A DNA stretch of 10,309 nucleotides from Parcubacteria group bacterium GW2011_GWA2_47_8b (GTDB lineage Bacteria; Patescibacteriota; Minisyncoccia; UBA6257; WO2-44-18). Positions 6,435 to 10,309 of this stretch are shown in pieces. The position numbers and the translations under genes are program-made. The stretch lies in the NCBI GenBank assembly GCA_001003205.1, contig LCOU01000029.1:1-10309 (forward strand), in the 5' to 3' direction. The notes beneath the pieces were generated by a model, which saw only the letters and a program-made list of their open reading frames with translations, did not search any database and was not told the DNA's origin. Numbering within the stretch: the first letter of the stretch is position 1; each line of letters opens with the position of its first letter.

Positions 6435-6800
6435 TAACGAAAAGTATAGCCGAGATCGTTGAGCAAAGTCAATATTCCTTTTTTGAACTTGTCCTTGGAA
6501 AATCTTTGGGCGGAACGGCTGATTGCCGCGCGGTTAAACCGCTTTTTTTGGCATATTTCAACCGCTTTTATCAAACCCTCCGGCGTTTGTTCGTGAAATA
6601 AAACACCGGTTTCCGGCTCCGAGACAATCTCCGCGGCGCCGCCAACGCCATAAGCGATAACGGGCGTACCGCAGGCCTGCGCTTCAGCCGCCACCAATCC
6701 GAAATCTTCTACTTGCGGAAAAATCAACGCCTGGGCTCCGTTATAAAGTTTTCTCAACTCGTTTTCGTCATTAACAAAAGGCGAAAGCTCCACGTTACGT

Positions 6801-6834
6801 AATTTTAAATTTTCAATTTTAAATTTTAAATTTT
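6801..6834. repeat. AT-rich AATTTTA-type repeat inside the GT4 gene
   Basis: The 34-bp run consists of AATTTTAA and AAATTTTAA units with one AATTTTCAATTTT variant. It is in frame and encodes NLKFKIENLKL between GSGPES and RNVELSPFV, where GT4 proteins have a short surface loop. Confidence 0.8.
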
Positions 6835-7146
6835 GGGACTCCGGCCCCGAACCGACAATTTTCAACGGCAATCCCAGCCTGGCAAAGGCATCAATTATCA
6901 GATCAAACCGCTTGTAGTGCATCAGCCGTCCAACTGCGAGGTAATAATTAGAAATTTGCGACTTTTTGTCATAAAAAAATCGGGCTGTATCAACGGGAGG
7001 ATAAATAATCTGGGCATCGCGGTGGTAGTAGCGCTTTATTTTTCCCGCGATAAATCCGGAATTGGCTACCAACGCGTCCGGCTTTTGGGCCGCTTGATAA
7101 TCCCATTTCTTCAAGTAGTTCAAAACTGGTTTAAAAACGTGCTTCC

Positions 7147-7181
7147 AAAATTGAAAATTGAAAATTGAAAATTGAAAATTC
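7147..7181. repeat. Tandem AAAATTG repeat inside the GT4 gene
   Basis: Four perfect AAAATTG copies (7147-7174) are followed by AAAATTC. Read on minus in the GT4 frame they encode NFQFSIFNFQF between the RYAWES motif and KPVLNYLKKWDYQ, a loop that varies in length in this family. The unit resembles the repeat at 6801-6834. Confidence 0.9.
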
Positions 7182-7476
7182 AAATAGTCCGACTCCCACG
7201 CATATCTTAATGGTGTGTGAATATAGGAAACGTGGCGCGTTGCCGAGCCAGATTTTTGCGAACGAAAGGAAAATCCAAGAAACTGGTTTTGGCCACCCTG
7301 CCCGAAAAACGGCCGCCGGTTCTTTCGCTGTCGTGTAAAAGCGTGTAAATCGGCGCTTCCGGGAAAATTTCCATCAGCGCTTCAAGCACTCGCTCCCCTC
7401 CGCCGTATTGATTTAAGTAGTCGTGAACTAAAGCAACGCGTATTTCGTGCATCATGGTATTATTTTATTGTATCGT

Positions 7477-8064
7477 ATGAACCGTTTGCTGGACATAGCA
7501 TTTTCATCGCTTGGCCTGCTTGTCACGGCAGTTTTTTATCCATTCGCGGCGTTCGCGATTAAATTGGAAACCCACGGACCTGTTATCGTAAAACTGGACC
7601 GCGTAAGCGCCGGAAAAATAATCAAAGTCTACAAATTCCGCACCATGGTTGAAAACGCCCACGCCATGAAACCGCTCTTAAAAAACCTCAACGAACGGCG
7701 CGATGGCCCGTTTTTCAAAATAAAAAACGACCCGCGGCTGACCCGGGTCGGAAAAATTATAAGAAAATTCCGGCTGGACGAATTTCCCCAATTTTTCAAT
7801 GTTTTTAAGGGCGAGCTCGCCATGGTCGGCCCGCGGCCGCACGAGCCCGAAGAGGTAATCCATTACCCGGAAGAATACAAACATTTGTTGTTGGCAAAAT
7901 CCGGCCTGACGGGCCTCTCGCAGGTGAGCGGCGCGTCCGGCCTGCCCTTTCTGAAAGAATTGCAACTGGACAGCGACTACGTCAAAAACAAATCGCTCCG
8001 GCTGAACCTAAAAATAATTGCCAAAACCGCGGCTATCATCTTTTTTGACCCAACGGCAGTGTGA
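7477..8064 (+). CDS. Polyprenyl-phosphate sugar-phosphate transferase (bacterial sugar transferase family)
   Basis: The 195-residue protein belongs to the bacterial sugar transferase family (WbaP/PglC type), which starts surface polysaccharide or glycoprotein glycan synthesis by moving a sugar phosphate from a UDP-sugar to undecaprenyl phosphate at the cytoplasmic membrane face. It has an N-terminal membrane segment (about 4-28, LLDIAFSSLGLLVTAVFYPF), then LDRVSAGKIIKVYKFRTM (KFRTM at 53-57), NDPRLTRVGKIIRKFRLDEF (LDEFPQ at 100-105), GELAMVGPRP (GPRP at 118-121) and LLAKSGLTGLSQVSG. The length fits the minimal catalytic form. ATG at 7477 is chosen because upstream GTG at 7447 would prepend residues that do not fit the family and would overlap the divergent gene. 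No SD is seen. Its start is 21 bp from the divergent GT4 gene, and both probably act in surface glycan synthesis. The donor sugar cannot be deduced. Confidence 0.95.
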   Translation: MNRLLDIAFSSLGLLVTAVFYPFAAFAIKLETHGPVIVKLDRVSAGKIIKVYKFRTMVENAHAMKPLLKNLNERRDGPFFKIKNDPRLTRVGKIIRKFRLDEFPQFFNVFKGELAMVGPRPHEPEEVIHYPEEYKHLLLAKSGLTGLSQVSGASGLPFLKELQLDSDYVKNKSLRLNLKIIAKTAAIIFFDPTAV

Positions 8065-8076
8065 TTGTGCTATAAT
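8045..8076 (+). promoter_or_regulatory. Promoter of the pseudopilin gene
   Basis: The extended -10 TGCTATAAT (8068-8076) is a perfect consensus. TTGACC (8045-8050) lies 20 bp upstream of TATAAT, a long spacing that the extended -10 could tolerate. The predicted start near 8083 gives a leader of about 10 nt with only a partial SD (AGG). Confidence 0.6.
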
Positions 8077-8092
8077 ATATAGGTAATCATTC

Positions 8093-8878
8093 ATGAAGGG
8101 CTTTACTCTTTTTGAAATACTATTGTACGTGGGCATTTTTGCTTTGGTCGCCGGTTTGTTTACCGGAATTTTGCTAGTGGTTACCAGAATCCAAGCCAGC
8201 CAAACCGCCTTGTTGGAAGTAAATGGCCAACTCAATTTCGCCATACAAACAATTCAGCGCCTGGTTCGTTCATCCAGCAACGTTGATGTTGAAGCCGGTA
8301 AATCTCTAACAAGCATTCGCCTGCGCGTGGCCGATCCGGCCAAAGACCCGACTCTTATCCTTGTTTCCAACGGCGCCGTTGAAATAAAAGAAGGCTCCGC
8401 GGCTTCCAGCACGCTCACAACTTCTTCGGTGGTGGCAGATTCTTTGCAATTTATTAAATACACGAATTATCCGGGACACGATAGCGTCCAAATTGACCTA
8501 ACCTTGAGCTACAACACCACCAACCCGCAGGGTATGGTTTCTAGAACTATTCGCTCCGCCATCGGGCGCGCCTCCGCCGCCACTTTTGATTCCACTTTGG
8601 TTCCGGGCAGCACCACTTACGATGTCGGACAAACCGGCGCTCGCTGGCGCGACGGTTACTTTTCCGGTTCGGTGGATATAGACGGCGGGCTTATTGTCGG
8701 TTCCAACGCCTCAAACGACTATTTGCAGTTTGATAAATCCGGCAGCGGAGCGCCGACATCCGGCGACTGCTCTGCCGATTCCCAGCGCGGCCGCTTCTAT
8801 GTTGAAACCACTAACAACCGCCTTTACATCTGCAACGGCGCCGCCCGCGGCTGGGACTATGTTGCTTTAACAAATTAA
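8093..8878 (+). CDS. Type IV pseudopilin-like protein with a fibre-like C-terminal extension
   Basis: The 261-residue protein has a class III-type prepilin start, MKGFTLFEILLYVGIF: Lys-Gly before Phe4 is a prepilin peptidase site, Glu8 becomes the mature Glu5, and residues 4-30 form the membrane helix. A pseudopilin-type domain follows (LNFAIQTIQRLVRSSSNV to about 160), rich in Ser/Thr and beta strands. The tail differs from ordinary pilins. TTYDVGQTGARWRDGYFSG (174-192) resembles phage tail-fibre segments ahead of shaft repeats. The C-terminal module (about 226-261) has RGRFYVETTNNRLYICNG and GWDYVAL, with Cys226 and Cys247 that could form a disulfide. The protein would be processed by a prepilin peptidase (not in the window) and exposed at the cell surface as a minor pilin or display module. 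No other pilus gene is adjacent. An adhesin or host-contact role is inference. Confidence 0.8.
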   Translation: MKGFTLFEILLYVGIFALVAGLFTGILLVVTRIQASQTALLEVNGQLNFAIQTIQRLVRSSSNVDVEAGKSLTSIRLRVADPAKDPTLILVSNGAVEIKEGSAASSTLTTSSVVADSLQFIKYTNYPGHDSVQIDLTLSYNTTNPQGMVSRTIRSAIGRASAATFDSTLVPGSTTYDVGQTGARWRDGYFSGSVDIDGGLIVGSNASNDYLQFDKSGSGAPTSGDCSADSQRGRFYVETTNNRLYICNGAARGWDYVALTN

Positions 8879-8889
8879 TTCATCGCCTC

Positions 8890-8918
8890 TTGACTAAATC
8901 GCTCGGGTTTGCGATCCT
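8890..8918 (+). promoter_or_regulatory. Possible promoter of the zinc-ribbon gene
   Basis: TTGACT (8890-8895) is a good -35, but the hexamer 17 bp downstream, GATCCT (8913-8918), is a poor -10. A small dyad, ATCGC and GCGAT (8898-8902 and 8911-8915), lies across the spacer and could be an operator. This is weak. Confidence 0.25.
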
Positions 8919-8946
8919 AGTTAAAGTTTTTTAAAAGGGGGTGTCT

Positions 8947-9324
8947 GTGGCAGTCAGAGTGGAAGTGCAGTCTGAAGCCGGAACGTCGCGCAATCCTGCC
9001 AAGGTGCTTGTTTATGAAGATGACCGCCTCGTGGCTGAAGTAGTCGCAGTAGCTGAATCGAGGCTGAGCGCGGACGGCAGATGGCATCACTGCGTAACCC
9101 TCCGCAATCTGAATAAAGCAACGCCGAAAGCAAAGATGGTCCTGCATCATGATGACCCGCCCTGCGCTGCTCGTTTGGACGAATACGGTGTTTGTCCGAA
9201 ATGCACTCTTTGCCCGGATATGCAAAGCACGTGTCTGTATTCTTACTGTCCGTCCTGCGATATCCGTCTCGAAAACCTGCAATGCGCAAAATGCGGAAAA
9301 ACTTTTGAACGCCCTAACTCATAG
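8947..9324 (+). CDS. Small zinc-ribbon protein of unknown function
   Basis: I do not recognise the family. The protein has 125 residues from GTG at 8947, chosen because AGGGGG (8936-8941) lies 5 nt upstream; GTG at 8941 overlaps that SD. The N-terminal half (about 1-75) has alternating beta-type sequence (RVEVQSEAG, AKVLVYEDDRLVAEVVAVAE, RWHHCVTLRN) and may be a small beta domain. The C-terminal 50 residues hold Cys clusters: CPKCTLC, CLYSYCPSC and CAKCGKTF, enough for two zinc-binding ribbons. No signal peptide or membrane segment is seen. It is monocistronic between the pseudopilin and convergent secA, with its own terminator. The strong SD and GTG start match the 681-residue gene rather than the SD-less core genes. 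Nucleic-acid or protein binding is plausible but unproven. Confidence 0.7.
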   Translation: MAVRVEVQSEAGTSRNPAKVLVYEDDRLVAEVVAVAESRLSADGRWHHCVTLRNLNKATPKAKMVLHHDDPPCAARLDEYGVCPKCTLCPDMQSTCLYSYCPSCDIRLENLQCAKCGKTFERPNS

Positions 9325-9343
9325 CCAGTTAGGGCCTTTTTTT
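9311..9343 (+). terminator. Rho-independent terminator of the zinc-ribbon gene
   Basis: GCCCTAACT (9311-9319) pairs with AGTTAGGGC (9327-9335) around a 7-nt loop, followed by seven T (9337-9343). The stem begins inside the coding sequence and the stop codon lies in the loop. Convergent secA ends 4 bp further on. Confidence 0.9.
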
Positions 9344-9347
9344 ATCC

Positions 9348-10172
9348 CTACGCCCCGTGACACTTTTTATACTTTTTCCCGGAACCACAGGGGCAGGGAT
9401 CATTGCGGCCAGTTTTCTGGCTGGAATTACTAATTCCTAATGTCGAATTTCTAATGTTTTTGTCATTGACGCTTGGGGTTTGATTAGAAATTAGTAATTT
9501 GTCATTAGAAATTTGTTCCAGCTTACTTTTGTTTTCTTCTACCCATTTCTCAAAATCCGCCAACAGTTGCTGGTAAAGAAGGTGTCCTTCGCGGCGGTAT
9601 TCCACCAACGGGTCATGCTGGCCGTAAGCCCTTAAACGCACCGAGTCCGCCAACGCCTCCACGTTTTCCAAATGGCTCATCCACAAAAAATCCAGCATCT
9701 GCAAAACTTGTGTTTTGGCTTGCGGAGATAATACCATCCCTAACACGTCGGGGGTGGTATGACGCGTCATACCACCCGTTTCTAAAATTTCCTGACGTTT
9801 TTTATAGAGCGCGAGGCGCTGTTTATTCAAAACGTCGTCGTAATCAAGTAAATGTTTGCGCGCGTCAAAATTCGCGCCCTCAACCCTTCCCTGCGCCTGG
9901 GAAACCGCCCGCGAAACAACCCGCGAGCTTATCGGCATATCTTCCGGAACTTTCAGCCAATCCATCATTTTTCGCACGCGTTCGCCGCCGAAAATGCGCA
10001 TCAAATCGTCTTCCAGAGAAAGGAAAAATTGAGAAGAGCCCGGATCGCCCTGGCGGCCAGCGCGGCCGCGAAGCTGATTGTCTATGCGCCGCGATTCATG
10101 CCGCTCGGTGCCGATGACGTGGAGACCGCCTAAATCTTTCACTTTTTGCGATTCTAAAACTTCCGGCGGGTT
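9348..10172 (-). CDS. secA: Preprotein translocase ATPase SecA, C-terminal part only
   Basis: SecA is the motor ATPase that drives preproteins through SecYEG. Only the C-terminal third is present. It opens NPPEVLESQKVKDLGGLHVI (residues upstream of the GTG at 10142 are also SecA-like), then the helicase motif VI region (RIDNQLRGRAGRQGDPG) and FFLSLEDDLMRIFGG. LLDYDDVLNKQR and LDFLWMSHLENVEALADSVR with LRAYGQHDPLVEYRREG cover the helical scaffold, and the protein ends with the zinc-binding SEC-C motif NDPCPCGSGKKYKKCHG. Two oddities stand out. Between EILETGG and QVLQMLDFLW about 85 residues of the normal protein are missing, in frame, at a 26-bp palindrome. The linker before SEC-C is made of an AT-rich repeat (SNDKLLISNQ to SNSS). 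Homology stops at about 10172, where dihydroorotase sequence on plus begins, so the 5' two-thirds are absent from the window. Confidence 0.93.
   Translation of the reverse strand, partial: NPPEVLESQKVKDLGGLHVIGTERHESRRIDNQLRGRAGRQGDPGSSQFFLSLEDDLMRIFGGERVRKMMDWLKVPEDMPISSRVVSRAVSQAQGRVEGANFDARKHLLDYDDVLNKQRLALYKKRQEILETGGMTRHTTPDVLGMVLSPQAKTQVLQMLDFLWMSHLENVEALADSVRLRAYGQHDPLVEYRREGHLLYQQLLADFEKWVEENKSKLEQISNDKLLISNQTPSVNDKNIRNSTLGISNSSQKTGRNDPCPCGSGKKYKKCHGA
9425..9515. repeat. AT-rich repeat cluster in the SecA C-terminal linker
   Basis: TTAGAAATT occurs at 9484-9492 and 9505-9513 and inverted at 9446-9454, with related CTAATTCCTAATG and TTTGTCATT segments. It is in frame in secA and encodes the linker before the SEC-C zinc motif. 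The 9-mer is shared with the rpsB 3' end. Confidence 0.65.
9752..9777. repeat. 26-bp perfect palindrome inside secA
   Basis: The half-site GGGTGGTATGACG is followed by its exact reverse complement, with the centre between 9764 and 9765. It is in frame and encodes GGMTRHTT exactly where SecA lacks its expected helical segment. The flanking ATACCATCCC (9731-9740) partly echoes the arm, so the full element may be longer. Confidence 0.85.
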
Positions 10173-10178
10173 TCGGGG
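10154..10178. other. Junction between two truncated genes
   Basis: secA homology on minus fails after about 10172 (GGNPPE expected, PRNPPE seen) while dihydroorotase homology on plus begins at about 10154-10178. The two overlap by a short GC-rich stretch (TTCCGGCGGG) that fits both reading frames. Both genes are decapitated at the same point, as expected of a rearrangement or a chimeric assembly joint. Confidence 0.7.
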
Positions 10179-10309
10179 AAATCAAAATAGGGGCGGAAGC
10201 CAATCTCACCATCATGGATTTAAATCAGGAATGGACAGTTAAAAAAGAAGATTTTGTTTCGAAATCGAAAAATTCCTGTTTTATCGGGAAAAAATTGAAA
10301 GGCAAAGCG
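10154..10309 (+). CDS. pyrC: Dihydroorotase (amidohydrolase family), C-terminal fragment
   Basis: The open frame runs off the window end. From about 10154 it reads LKLPAGFGEIKIGAEANLTI and continues MDLNQEWTVKKEDF and SKSKNSCFIGKKLKGK. This matches the C-terminal composite beta region of class I dihydroorotases and related amidohydrolases: a G-x-I-x-x-G-x-x-A-x-L-x-x-x-D pattern, then W-x-V, then S-K-S-x-N-x-x-x-x-G-x-x-L-x-G. Dihydroorotase makes dihydroorotate from carbamoyl-aspartate in pyrimidine synthesis. All metal-binding and catalytic residues lie in the missing upstream part. Hydantoinase or allantoinase cannot be excluded, but SKSKN favours dihydroorotase. No start exists; the fragment is joined to oppositely oriented secA. 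Confidence 0.75.

Larger units (their letters stand above)
6434..7455 (-). pseudogene. GT4-family glycosyltransferase, frameshifted with a partial N-terminal deletion
   Basis: Two frames together make a GT4 (glycosyltransferase group 1) protein. The first frame, from ATG at 7455, gives IRVALVHDYLNQYGGGERVL, the N-terminal Rossmann opening with its GG-x-ERV acceptor-side loop, up to TSFLDFPFVRKN. The other frame gives SATRHVSYIHTPLRYAWESD upstream of 7183 and continues through DALVANSGFIAGKIKRYY, YLAVGRLMHYKRFDLI, GSGPES, FVNDENELRKLY, and the sugar-nucleotide site IFPQVEDFGLVAAEAQACGT. The frame switch lies at about 7240-7265. Relative to intact GT4 enzymes about 40 residues between FVRKN and the HTP-x-RYAW motif are absent. 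Two AT-rich repeats are inserted in frame: NFQFSIFNFQF after RYAWESDYL, and NLKFKIENLKL after GSGPES. An intact enzyme would transfer a sugar from a nucleotide sugar onto a surface glycan. It heads the rpsB-tsf operon. No SD is seen at ATG 7455. Confidence 0.8.

Noticed and set aside
7147..7181. Short tandem repeats as a CRISPR array
   Set aside because: The unit is 7 bp with no spacers and the array lies in frame within a glycosyltransferase gene.
7447..7476. N-terminal extension of the sugar transferase from GTG 7447
   Set aside because: The added residues do not fit the family, no SD supports it, and it would overlap the divergent gene's start; ATG 7477 is preferred.
8898..8915. ATCGC/GCGAT hairpin as a pseudopilin terminator
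   Set aside because: The stem is only 5 bp with no adjacent U-tract; it is noted only as a possible operator.
9348..10309. A SecA-dihydroorotase fusion protein
   Set aside because: The two reading frames are on opposite strands, so no fusion is possible.

Overview
The window looks like a metagenome-derived contig from a Candidate Phyla Radiation (Patescibacteria) bacterium, most likely a Parcubacteria-type lineage. This placement is inferred from several features: a short single-core EF-Ts, a uS2 that opens with the YGRRKSKTHPHM variant, tRNAs with no encoded CCA, mixed use of Shine-Dalgarno (SD) and SD-less starts, a prepilin carrying a fibre-like tail, and repeat sequences inserted in frame inside coding regions. 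No rRNA gene, CRISPR array or transposase is visible.

Layout. At 1-742 a promoter drives a histidine-phosphatase gene, which is separated by a bidirectional terminator from a broken GT-B-fold gene on the minus strand (812-1684). A 681-residue protein with two metallophosphoesterase-like halves follows on plus (1794-3839) and ends at a strong terminator. The block 3871-4640 runs on minus: a small conserved protein of unknown function, tRNA-Thr(UGU), tRNA-Thr(GGU) and rpmG (bL33, too short for most ORF callers). A tRNA-Tyr with its own promoter lies on plus at 4735-4818. A tightly packed minus-strand operon at 4856-7455 reads glycosyltransferase (GT4, frameshifted), rpsB, tsf and a small membrane protein; adjacent genes overlap or lie a few bases apart. 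A sugar-phosphate transferase diverges from it (7477-8064), followed by a modular pseudopilin (8093-8878) and a small zinc-ribbon protein (8947-9324). The last part is the 3' portion of secA on minus, abutting the 3' portion of a dihydroorotase gene on plus at about 10154-10178.

The themes are translation (uS2, EF-Ts, bL33, three tRNAs), surface polysaccharide (two glycosyltransferase-type genes and a polyprenyl-phosphate sugar transferase), surface appendage (pseudopilin) and Sec export.

Sequence integrity is a major point. The GT-B gene has two frame breaks and lacks part of its N-terminal domain. The GT4 gene has one frame break and lacks part of its N-terminal domain. SecA lacks about 85 residues of its helical domain, in frame, next to a 26-bp palindrome. 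secA and the dihydroorotase gene are both decapitated at a single junction. Either this genome is decaying and rearranged, or the assembly contains several local collapses and a chimeric end; I think assembly error is the likelier explanation for most of it. No clearly new multi-gene system is visible. The most interesting biology is the tandem metallophosphoesterase-like protein, the family of repeats inserted in coding sequence, and a 10-base motif placed at the predicted 5' end of two SD-led mRNAs.
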